Origin: Acidobacteriota bacterium
Lineage (GTDB): Bacteria > Acidobacteriota > Terriglobia > Terriglobales > Acidobacteriaceae
DNA: 11,955 nt
Direction: 5' to 3'
Assembly (NCBI GenBank): GCA_021805955.1
Contig: JAJZDO010001114.1
Span: 1-11,955 of the forward strand
Positions 1-5,677 of the stretch are shown here, one piece after another; the first letter of the stretch is position 1; every line of letters begins with the position of its first letter. Both the position numbers and the translations under genes were made by a program. A model generated the notes under the pieces. It saw nothing but the letters and a program-made list of their open reading frames with translations. It ran no database searches and had not been told where the DNA came from.

Positions 1-245
1 GAATGAGCGCTTGACAGAAGCGTTTCCGGAGCGGGCACACCCACTCCCCCCAGGGTCATTCGTCGGTTGCCGCTGGATCGCATGCAAGATGCGAGCAACA
101 AAAAGACAGCAGCGACAGCCAGCGCACTTGCCAGGATTTCAGTCGGAACGCTGTGCCAAATCCACCCCAGCGTCGCACACAGAACGAAGCCGCCCAACAG
201 GCTGGACAGCGAGATGCGGATTGACATTTTCTTTGTGCTCTTCAT
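1..245 (-). CDS. Partial small membrane protein (C-terminus beyond left edge)
   Basis: An open frame reads leftwards from an ATG at 245 and is still open at position 1 (81 codons visible). The protein starts with a basic stretch (MKSTKKMSIR). A first hydrophobic segment covers about residues 11-29 and a second about 37-54 (ILASALAVAAVFLLLASCM). A short basic, glycine-rich tail follows. This looks like a two-helix inner-membrane protein or the N-terminus of a larger one. I do not recognise a family. The ribosome-binding site is weak (AGAAG about 5 nt before the ATG), and residue 7 (Met) is an alternative start. It is divergent from the nuclease gene at 591 and shares a 345-bp gap with it. Confidence is limited because the gene is cut and there is no motif, but the hydrophobic pattern is coherent and unlikely in a random frame. 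Confidence 0.55.
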   Translation of the reverse strand, partial: MKSTKKMSIRISLSSLLGGFVLCATLGWIWHSVPTEILASALAVAAVFLLLASCMRSSGNRRMTLGGVGVPAPETLLSSAH

Positions 246-590
246 GCGTTCTTCTGGTGTCTCTATCTTCAACTTCTGATGGCCGATGTCTGTTCTTGAA
301 ACAACTCTACAACTTTTGTGTTACGCATGGACAAGTCGATTGGATCATCGATCAGGGTGCTGATGCAAAAAAAACGTTTGCGTCGAATCACGCTTGGCAA
401 TAACACGCGGTTAGTTACGATTGGGACTACCCATACCTGCCTGATGTTTTCTCGTTCAACCCAGATTGCGCTTGCCCATGCGCAATTCCAGGCAGGGGCA
501 CAGCTCCAAGGGTACTGGTTCTCCACCGGTACCAAATTTCATGGTCTTTTCGCACCTTACCGGTTTACTGCGCCATCTATACTGCATTCG
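246..590. other. Divergent intergenic region between membrane-protein and nuclease genes
   Basis: This 345-bp stretch separates two divergently read genes. The nuclease frame stays open upstream to about 318, but that extension has no signal peptide and no ribosome-binding site, so I treat it as non-coding. The only element I can point to is a TATACT box at 578-583. I see no repeat, RNA gene or convincing small gene. Confidence 0.5.
578..583 (+). promoter_or_regulatory. Candidate -10 box for the nuclease gene
   Basis: TATACT lies 7 nt before the ATG at 591, which would put transcription start at or next to the start codon. The best upstream match to a -35 box is poor (CTTACC, 556-561, spacing 16). 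A leaderless transcript would explain why no Shine-Dalgarno sequence precedes the ATG. This is inference from spacing only. Confidence 0.3.
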
Positions 591-1520
591 ATGAGAACTC
601 ATTTTTTCTTCCGTTCGGCTGCCTGGTTTGGGATTGCCTCGCTGCTGGTAAATCCGCTTGCTTATGGTTGGGGCAGCGTGGGGCATCGCATGATCAATCG
701 GCTGGCCGAGTCGGCTCTGCCGTCGAGCATGCCTGCATTTTTACGCACGCCGTCTGCATTGGACGAAGTGGAGTATCTGGGACCGGAGCCTGACCGTTGG
801 CGCTCGCCCACGGAGCCGGAACTGAGCCACGCACAGGCTCCGGAGCACTTTCTGGACATGGAGTACCTGGACCAGCTCGGTCCACTGCCGCATCAGCGAT
901 TGGACTTTGAAAAAGACGCATTGGCACATGGACTCGATCCAGCTCATGTCGGCCTGCAACCGTGGCAGACGGACGAGGTTTGGGAGCGATTGAAAGCAAG
1001 TTTTCGTGCGTATCGCGAACTGAGTGCAAAGCACCAGGACACAGCCGCCGTGCAGCAGGCCATTCTTTTCTACATCGGCTGGCTTGGTCACTACGTCGGC
1101 GACGGCTCGCAACCGTTGCACACCACGATCAACTACGACGGGTGGGCACTGGCCGCCAATCCCAACCACTTCAGCCGCGAACACGGCATTCACAGTTTGT
1201 TTGAAAGCCAGTTTGTCGGTTCTCAGGGAGCTAATCTTCATCCTTCCGATGTGGCTGACAAGATGACTCCGCCACACTTGTTGCAAGGCGACATCTTCAC
1301 TGTCTACATGGACTATCTTCACGCAACTTCCGGCTTTATTCAGCCCCTGTATCTTCTAAACAAGACCGGCGCTTTTGAGGGGAAGGGAACTCAGGAGTCA
1401 CGAAGTTTCGTCGAGCAGCGGCTTGCTTCGGGTGCGTCCATGCTGCGGGATATGATCTACACGGCATGGGTGCGCAGCGCTGACCCGGTTCCACAGCGTA
1501 GCTATCTTGCAGGCGAATAA
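591..1520 (+). CDS. Secreted S1/P1-type zinc nuclease
   Basis: Predicted exported zinc-dependent phosphodiesterase of the S1/P1 nuclease (phospholipase C-like) family, which hydrolyses single-stranded nucleic acids and 3'-nucleotides. From the ATG at 591 it has 309 residues, normal for the family. A signal peptide (residues 1-26) ends in LAYG, so the mature protein would begin at Trp27; in this family the N-terminal Trp binds zinc. Further ligands fit in order: His32 (WGSVGH), Asp68 (PDRWR), His86 (EHFLD), His167/Asp171/His177 (HYVGDGSQPLH), and His201 with Glu205 (HSLFES), where family members often have Asp at the last position. The start was chosen because it places the signal peptide and mature Trp correctly; the upstream extension to about 318 would hide them. 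No Shine-Dalgarno is visible. It is convergent with the SDR gene. A likely role is scavenging of nucleic-acid phosphate outside the cytoplasm; substrate is not determined. Confidence 0.9.
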   Translation: MRTHFFFRSAAWFGIASLLVNPLAYGWGSVGHRMINRLAESALPSSMPAFLRTPSALDEVEYLGPEPDRWRSPTEPELSHAQAPEHFLDMEYLDQLGPLPHQRLDFEKDALAHGLDPAHVGLQPWQTDEVWERLKASFRAYRELSAKHQDTAAVQQAILFYIGWLGHYVGDGSQPLHTTINYDGWALAANPNHFSREHGIHSLFESQFVGSQGANLHPSDVADKMTPPHLLQGDIFTVYMDYLHATSGFIQPLYLLNKTGAFEGKGTQESRSFVEQRLASGASMLRDMIYTAWVRSADPVPQRSYLAGE

Positions 1521-1590
1521 ACGACGTTGCCTGATGCTGCAGGGTCAAAATGCTATCTGAGCCTTGTCGTGGATCGCGCTGTTCGGTTCC

Positions 1591-1617
1591 GTTTCCAGCT
1601 TCATCGAAGGCGGAAAC
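1591..1617. terminator. Hairpin between convergent genes, possible bidirectional terminator
   Basis: GTTTCC (1591-1596) pairs with GGAAAC (1612-1617), and inside it CTTC pairs with GAAG around the loop ATC, leaving a 2x2 mismatch. It sits between the ends of the convergent nuclease and SDR genes. There is no T-run on either side, so this is not a canonical intrinsic terminator. Confidence 0.3.
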
Positions 1618-1650
1618 AAGGTCGAAAATCCCGATCGTTTCCGCTCCTGC

Positions 1651-2385
1651 TCAACTTCGTCCTCGCAGTGTCGCTAAGCCGCCATCCACTCCGATCACCT
1701 GTCCTGTGATCCAGCTTTGCTCCGGAGACAGCAGAAAGGCAATCGCAGAGGCAATTTCATCGGCTTCGCCAATCCTACCTAGTGGATGCATCGTCGTCGA
1801 GGCTTTCATCGCAGCCTCGTTACTGGTGATTCGTGCTGTCAAAGGAGTGCGGGTCAAGCCTGGCGCCACGCAGTTCACGCGTAAGCCTCGCGGAGCGTAG
1901 GTGGCTGCCGCCGCCAGAGCCAGTCCTTCCACGGCGGATTTCACCGCGCCAATCGCTTCGTGGTTGGCAAGCCCCACACGTGCCGCAGCACTGGAGATCA
2001 GCACGAGACTACCGCCTTTGGGCATCGCTCGCACTGATCCGCGCATTGCGGCAAAGCCGCTGCGAACATGAACCGTAAATGCCTCCATCAACTCCTCATC
2101 GGTAGTCAGATGGCCTGGCTTCAACAGCAGGGATCCAATGCAGTTCACCACACCATCCAGCCGTCCGTGCTCTTTCGCAGCGCTGGCAATCGCGGATTCT
2201 ATCGTGGAGGGTTCCTCGGCGTTCACCTGTATTGTGGATGCTCCGTATTCGCCAGCCAGCGTTAGTAACCTGGCCTCGTCGCGACCCGCAAGTGTGAGTG
2301 TTGCGCCCTGCCTGGCCAGGCGTCGAGTCAGCGCAGAGCCGATGCCCCCCGCGGCTCCCAGAATGAGATATGCGCAATCCTTCAT
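1651..2385 (-). CDS. SDR-family protein lacking the catalytic tyrosine
   Basis: Short-chain dehydrogenase/reductase fold of 244 residues, the usual length for classical SDRs. The nucleotide-binding glycine motif is at residues 10-16 (GAAGGIG), followed by an AGRDEA segment (33-38) at the end of strand 2, where NADP-preferring enzymes often carry Arg. The usual NNAG motif appears as NCIG (81-84). Ser132 fits the catalytic Ser and Lys149 fits the Lys of YxxxK, but the Tyr position is Ile145 (HEAIGAVKSAV), and the usual helix-4 Asn position appears to be His106. The C-terminal cofactor and substrate region is normal (NCVAPGLTRTP, then ITGQVIGVDGGL). It therefore probably binds NAD(P) but may not do standard Tyr-dependent carbonyl chemistry. 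Similar Tyr-less SDRs occur among bacterial sequences annotated simply as oxidoreductases. Start ATG at 2385 gives a complete Rossmann strand; only a weak GAGTG precedes it. Substrate unknown. Confidence 0.85.
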   Translation of the reverse strand: MKDCAYLILGAAGGIGSALTRRLARQGATLTLAGRDEARLLTLAGEYGASTIQVNAEEPSTIESAIASAAKEHGRLDGVVNCIGSLLLKPGHLTTDEELMEAFTVHVRSGFAAMRGSVRAMPKGGSLVLISSAAARVGLANHEAIGAVKSAVEGLALAAAATYAPRGLRVNCVAPGLTRTPLTARITSNEAAMKASTTMHPLGRIGEADEIASAIAFLLSPEQSWITGQVIGVDGGLATLRGRS

Positions 2386-2574
2386 AGCTTCACTCTATGC
2401 TCACTGCCAAAGCAATGGACGTTCGATTTCAGCCTGAATCCAAACGGTTTTCCTCCTATGGAAATCGGCGCCAGCAAGACCCCCGCGGACAACTTCCGGC
2501 ATAGTTCAGGTGGAATCGTGGAATATTCAGTGGAGAAGATTGTCAGCGGTGCGACTGGAACGCAAGCGCCAACT
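2386..2574. other. Intergenic gap upstream of the SDR gene
   Basis: This gap of 189 bp separates the DUF2062 gene from the SDR gene on the same strand. I see no convincing hairpin, promoter or small gene. Its size suggests that the SDR gene may have its own promoter. Confidence 0.4.
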
Positions 2575-3027
2575 TCAATGCATGAGTGACGATTGCAGCC
2601 GACGAAACAAGGCCGTAAGCAATGTGCGCAGGATCAGCGCGGCAGGCAAAGCCGCTAACGTCCAACCTGCCAGAGCATGCACCAGCAGAACACCTACTTC
2701 GGAAACAATGTGCGTGTAGCCGGGATGCGGAAAAGAATGAAGCTCGAAGGCATGTGCGGATGCATGGCTTCGCAGCATCCATTCGCCAAATCGCAGGAAT
2801 GGGAACAGCAGAAGGATCTGCAAGGGCAGCGCCAGCCAGTTGGCGGCCTGTGTTGCAAGCAGATTCAATCGCAGGGTCGCCGCTACGCCCAGGCAAAGCA
2901 TACTGGAGATTCCCCACAACGGCAGGCACCCAAGAACGAATCCTACAGCAATGGCTAACGCCAGATCCTCAGGGCTGAGGCCCGCGCGAAGCAACGTTCG
3001 AGGATCGGCCACACGCATCCTTGGCAT
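2575..3027 (-). CDS. DUF2062-family membrane protein
   Basis: A 150-residue integral membrane protein. The segment GLSPEDLALAIAVGFVLG (16-33) followed by LPLWG (35-39), then RLNLLATQAANWLALPLQ (53-70), matches the DUF2062 pattern as I know it: a GxSPxxLAxxxAxGxxxGxxPxxG helix, then an RxNxPxxxxxNW-like stretch. Hydrophobic segments lie at about 22-50, 58-80 and 112-138. The family has no firm biochemical role; members are often found near glycosyltransferases or lipid-envelope genes, but no such neighbour is here. The start at 3027 has AAGGTGG close upstream (4-nt spacing from AAGG); Met4 is an alternative with more usual spacing. The gene follows the amidohydrolase on the same strand after about 96 bp and is followed by the SDR gene after about 190 bp, so co-transcription is possible but not tight. 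Confidence 0.8.
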   Translation of the reverse strand: MPRMRVADPRTLLRAGLSPEDLALAIAVGFVLGCLPLWGISSMLCLGVAATLRLNLLATQAANWLALPLQILLLFPFLRFGEWMLRSHASAHAFELHSFPHPGYTHIVSEVGVLLVHALAGWTLAALPAALILRTLLTALFRRLQSSLMH

Positions 3028-3123
3028 CCCACCTTCTCGATGACCAGCCTATCGGCTGCCGATGCCAGGGAAATAGTCGGAGTGTCAATTCTTTTTCAAA
3101 ATTCTTGTTTGGAACCAGACGCA

Positions 3124-4569
3124 TCAATGTTGTGCGATGCCCGGAATCACATTTCCCTGCGCGGTGGCGCCTGCTCGTCGCGTTGCCTCGGCCAGCACGT
3201 TGCGATAGTTCTGATGCAGCAGTTTTCCATGCTCCACCAGCAGCTCTCCGCCCACATACACACGCTCAATGTCTCGCTGCTCCGCTGCCAGCACAAGACT
3301 TGCATATGGATCGAAGATTGCGCCAAAGCTTGTCGGATCAATCACCAGAAAGTCGGCAAACTTGCCAACTTCCAGGCTGCCCAGCTTGTCCTTGACGCCC
3401 ATCACATCTGCCGATCCCATCGTATGCAGAAACAGAACCTGATAAGGGCTGAGCACTGTCGCATCCTGATATTTGTCGCGAATGGCATAGAGACCCGTGC
3501 GCATATTCTCCAGCGGATCGGCAAGGTCGGCGCTTGCCTCGCCATCCACACCCATGCCTACGCGCAAACCCATCTTCAGATACAGCGGAATATCGGGAAC
3601 ACCTGAAGCCAGTCGCCCGTTAGAAAGCGGATTCCAGCTCATGCCGCTGTGTGCGCGCACAGCAGCGCTCAGGATGGCTCGATCCGGATGGATAAAATGT
3701 CCAAAGTAAAGTGTTGGCCCCAGTAGCCCGCTCTGCTCAAACCAGGGAAACTTCGCCCGTTCCGCAGCCACGGTATCGGGTGGCTCCAGATAGTGGCTCT
3801 GGTTGCCAATGTTCCACGTTGTCATCATGGTTCTTTCCGTTGTCGCCTGCTGCAGAGTCGTATTGAACGCGGTCGAACCGTTAATCATCACCCCAAGCAT
3901 TCGATCGGATTTGGGTTGCGTCTCCAGCCAATCCATCAAGCGCTTCAATCGCGCCATCGCCATCGCAGGCGTGTCCTCTGCGCCGATGTGGTCTGGCTGA
4001 TAGCCGTGCAGAAAGCGGATGCCGCTGTCCATCTCCGCACGATAGCTTTGCTGGTCACAGTCAATCTCTCCGCAGTGTCCGGCCCCGCCATAACTGAAGT
4101 CGTAGGCGGCTGTAATTCCATGTTGCAGATGATCCAGCGCGCCATTCAGCGTGAACCAGTAGAAGTCCGCCGCCTGAGCGCGCGCAGCGTGCTCGCGATA
4201 CAAGCCGTTAATCCAGCCTGGCAGCGTCTTGTCCGCTGCTATGCCTCGGAACGCCGCCTGCCACAGGTGGCTATGTGCGGAGATGAAACCTGGAATCACC
4301 CACTCCCCATGCCCGTCCCAAACCGTTGCCGCCGTGGTTCCGGTTGGCGGCTGCCCGGCGTGGACAGCCGCAATGCGCCCATCGGCCCCAACCAGCAGAT
4401 AGCCGGTGAAAGAATCCTGCTGGCCCGGGGCCATCGTGAAAAGGCGAACATTGCGCAGGAGCAAACGCGACGGTGCCTGCGCCCGCAAGGTTGCAGTTGC
4501 CACCCAGGCGCAGAGAATCAGCAGAAAGGCGACGGCTATGGGAAATACGCGGTTCTTGGGGCTTGGCAT
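3124..4569 (-). CDS. Secreted metal-dependent amidohydrolase (ATZ/TRZ, cytosine deaminase-like)
   Basis: Amidohydrolase-superfamily enzyme of the COG0402 type (chlorohydrolases, cytosine/guanine deaminases). Using the ATG at 4569 it has 481 residues. A signal peptide or membrane anchor covers residues 1-31 (hydrophobic core 8-25, end RAQA). A small beta domain follows (LLLRNVRLFT), with WVIPGFISAHSHLW supplying metal ligands His99 and His101. Further expected ligands are His259 (QSHYLEP), His291 (YFGHFIH) and Asp342 (GMGVDGEAS). WNPLSNGRLASG and the C-terminal GSLEVGKFADFLVID are typical of this subfamily. AAGGGA about 4-5 nt before 4569 supports this start; an ATG at 4671 would add 34 residues before the signal peptide. 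Deamination or dechlorination of a heterocyclic or amine substrate is the family reaction; the actual substrate cannot be read. Export is less usual for this group, most members being cytoplasmic. It is divergent from the pilus locus. Confidence 0.85.
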   Translation of the reverse strand: MPSPKNRVFPIAVAFLLILCAWVATATLRAQAPSRLLLRNVRLFTMAPGQQDSFTGYLLVGADGRIAAVHAGQPPTGTTAATVWDGHGEWVIPGFISAHSHLWQAAFRGIAADKTLPGWINGLYREHAARAQAADFYWFTLNGALDHLQHGITAAYDFSYGGAGHCGEIDCDQQSYRAEMDSGIRFLHGYQPDHIGAEDTPAMAMARLKRLMDWLETQPKSDRMLGVMINGSTAFNTTLQQATTERTMMTTWNIGNQSHYLEPPDTVAAERAKFPWFEQSGLLGPTLYFGHFIHPDRAILSAAVRAHSGMSWNPLSNGRLASGVPDIPLYLKMGLRVGMGVDGEASADLADPLENMRTGLYAIRDKYQDATVLSPYQVLFLHTMGSADVMGVKDKLGSLEVGKFADFLVIDPTSFGAIFDPYASLVLAAEQRDIERVYVGGELLVEHGKLLHQNYRNVLAEATRRAGATAQGNVIPGIAQH

Positions 4570-4851
4570 GTCCCTTGATATCGCAGAATCGCACTTCATG
4601 CAAAGACAATTCTGCCGCCATCTTTTTGACAAACGCAAAGAATCATCCTGATTTTGTCCAGTCCATACCATCCGAAATCCCCTTTTATCCGTTCCTTATT
4701 CAGGTAGATGCATCCATAGGTAACCTAAAAGTGTTACTTTAATACGGAATAAATTTGTTACTATGGACACATGTTGGGGTGACTGACGGGCGAAATTCGG
4801 TGCTTGTGTACTTCGCTTCCGAGCCGACTCGATCCGTTGCAGGATGGCTGC
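4570..4851. other. Divergent regulatory region of the amidohydrolase and pilus locus
   Basis: These 282 bp lie between the divergent amidohydrolase and first SCPU gene. The part around 4715-4765 is clearly more AT-rich than its surroundings. It holds the palindrome AGGTAACCT (4718-4726), an inverted pair GTAAC/GTTAC separated by ATAC-poor spacer, and a second direct copy of TGTTACT. TACTAT (4759-4764) could be a -10 box, but no good -35 is seen. No gene is evident. Confidence 0.5.
4718..4726. promoter_or_regulatory. AGGTAACCT palindrome, copy 1 (candidate operator)
   Basis: AGGT-A-ACCT is a perfect palindrome around a central base, 125 bp before the start of the first SCPU gene. The identical 9-mer occurs once more, at 5445-5453, in the leader region of the major pilin gene, and I noticed no other copy. 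A shared regulator site is inference. Confidence 0.35.
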
Positions 4852-5346
4852 ATGATAGCGAACACTGCATTCCGATTAGAGATTTTCAAGAATCAGCCGA
4901 AGAAGAGTGTGAGCTACTCTTCCATGACCATTCAAGCCAATTCGAGCAAAAACTTCGGGTTGCAAGCGTTGGTTGTAGCAGCTTCGATTCTGTTGTTTCT
5001 CGTTGCCGGGGTTTTCGCTCAGGCTGCCGTGCGCAGTGCCAGGTTTATGGTTTCCGCAATGGTTGAGGACTCCTGCACCGTGCAGTCAAGTCCATATATA
5101 TCAATATCCTATAAGGATAAAGCAGTATCGGATGTGAGTGTTCAATGCGCCTTTGGATCTTCCTACCGGCTTGCCATGCAAACTGCCTCTTCCGCAGAAT
5201 TTGCATCCTCTGCAAGTGAGCGTTCTGCCTTGATGCCGCAGCAAACCGTTGCCAGACCAATCCGTGAAACTGGATATTCCCCTGCGGTCATGAGTTCTGA
5301 GGCACCATCCTCTGAGAGCCTGCTGCTGCTCACCGTGGAATACTGA
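4852..5346 (+). CDS. Shortened, divergent spore coat U (SCPU)-like pilus subunit
   Basis: Exported protein of 164 residues (140 from the alternative ATG at 4924). A long hydrophobic stretch, LQALVVAASILLFLVAGVF, ends at AQA and forms the signal peptide. The mature part begins AVRSARFMVSAMVEDSCTV and reaches a second cysteine in VSVQC, the same layout as the start of an SCPU/CsuA/B pilin (donor-strand-like extension, then CT(V/I), then VTC). It ends in SLLLLTVEY, matching the closing strand (ATVTY) of the other SCPU proteins here. The middle, which in the neighbours carries the RxMxGPxG, LxYxLY and WGN blocks, is missing or unrecognisable. The start at 4852 has AGGA 7 nt upstream but gives a long n-region; 4924 gives a more normal signal peptide with a poor binding site. 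It is first in the pilus locus and may be a minor subunit, an anchor-side subunit, or a decaying paralog. Confidence 0.65.
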   Translation: MIANTAFRLEIFKNQPKKSVSYSSMTIQANSSKNFGLQALVVAASILLFLVAGVFAQAAVRSARFMVSAMVEDSCTVQSSPYISISYKDKAVSDVSVQCAFGSSYRLAMQTASSAEFASSASERSALMPQQTVARPIRETGYSPAVMSSEAPSSESLLLLTVEY

Positions 5347-5397
5347 AGTCCAATTCTGTGAAGATAAAAAGTAACTAAGTCCTAAGTTGACCCTCCG

Positions 5398-5420
5398 ACA
5401 AAGCTTCCAAACAAAGCTTC
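5398..5420. repeat. Tandem-like direct repeat ACAAAGCTTC x2
   Basis: The 10-mer ACAAAGCTTC occurs at 5398-5407 and again at 5411-5420, one copy per 13 bp, about 25 bp before the second AGGTAACCT. Each copy contains the palindrome AAGCTT. The 13-bp period is not a clean helical repeat. Confidence 0.5.
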
Positions 5421-5444
5421 ACCAGATATCTTCTCTCCTCGTTC

Positions 5445-5453
5445 AGGTAACCT
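5445..5453. promoter_or_regulatory. AGGTAACCT palindrome, copy 2 (candidate operator)
   Basis: Identical to the 9-mer at 4718-4726. Both copies lie in the upstream regions of SCPU genes, here 224 bp before the major pilin ATG and 100 bp before the possible small leader ORF. Confidence 0.35.
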
Positions 5454-5553
5454 TTCTGCGGGCATTTCAGGCCGCAATCTGGGTACCAATGAGTATTGGA
5501 ATCGATGCATAAGTTGTATTGATTCCCGCTAGGATGAAACGTAGATTCCAAGT

Positions 5554-5667
5554 ATGCAAATCAGGCGGAATGCGGTTGTCTCCTGCTTGGTAGCGCAATG
5601 GATACCGGCTCTCACTGTTGTGGTGCCGCTAAATCAACCTACCGCGAAGCAATTCGCAGAAGACTGA
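5554..5667 (+). CDS. Possible 37-residue leader peptide upstream of the major pilin
   Basis: An ATG at 5554 opens 37 codons ending in TGA at 5665-5667. The product starts MQIRRNAVVSCLVAQW and continues IPALTVVVPLNQPTAKQFAED: a basic start, a hydrophobic stretch of about 17 residues and a polar tail, like a bare signal peptide. Its stop codon overlaps the pilin Shine-Dalgarno sequence (TGAGGA, 5665-5670), so ribosomes terminating there would sit on the pilin initiation site. No good Shine-Dalgarno precedes this ATG, which weakens the case. It could be a regulatory leader peptide, the remnant of a lost exported subunit, or chance. The same DNA can be read as a structured RNA instead. Confidence 0.3.
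   Translation: MQIRRNAVVSCLVAQWIPALTVVVPLNQPTAKQFAED
5574..5639 (+). ncRNA. Possible structured leader RNA of the pilin transcript
   Basis: GGTTG (5574-5578) pairs with CAACC (5635-5639) to close a region with two internal hairpins: GGTA (5589-5592) with TACC (5603-5606), and GGC (5607-5609) plus CAC (5613-5615) with GTG (5620-5622) plus GCC (5625-5627), loop TGTT. It lies 38 nt before the pilin ATG. It does not match any riboswitch consensus that I know, including the c-di-GMP classes. The stems are short, so chance pairing is quite possible. Confidence 0.2.
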
Positions 5668-5677
5668 GGAACTACGA

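Larger units (their letters stand above)
5347..5677 (+). other. Long leader region of the major pilin gene
   Basis: This 331-bp gap between the two SCPU genes is not empty. It contains the direct repeat ACAAAGCTTC (5398-5407, 5411-5420), the palindrome AGGTAACCT (5445-5453), an imperfect inverted repeat AATCGAT/ATTGATT (5500-5506, 5518-5524), a possible 37-codon ORF (5554-5667) and a possible folded RNA (5574-5639). The pilin ribosome-binding site GAGGA (5666-5670) ends it. I see no strong sigma-70 promoter. Confidence 0.5.

Noticed and set aside
318..590. N-terminal extension of the nuclease gene
   Set aside because: The frame is open, but the extension lacks a ribosome-binding site and would place the signal peptide internally; the mature Trp needs the start at 591.
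3793..4578. 261-codon plus-strand frame opposite the amidohydrolase
   Set aside because: Arg/His/Cys-rich shadow of a well-supported gene.
4731..4764. Strong sigma-70 promoter before the first SCPU gene
   Set aside because: TACTAT is present, but no acceptable -35 lies at 16-18 bp; kept only as a remark on the region.
5574..5639. c-di-GMP riboswitch controlling the pilin gene
   Set aside because: The region lacks the conserved GEMM core and tetraloop features; only generic stems are present.
5580..5640. tRNA-like element (GGTAGCGCAATGG resembles a D arm)
   Set aside because: No T arm with TTCRA and no seven-base acceptor pairing could be found around it.
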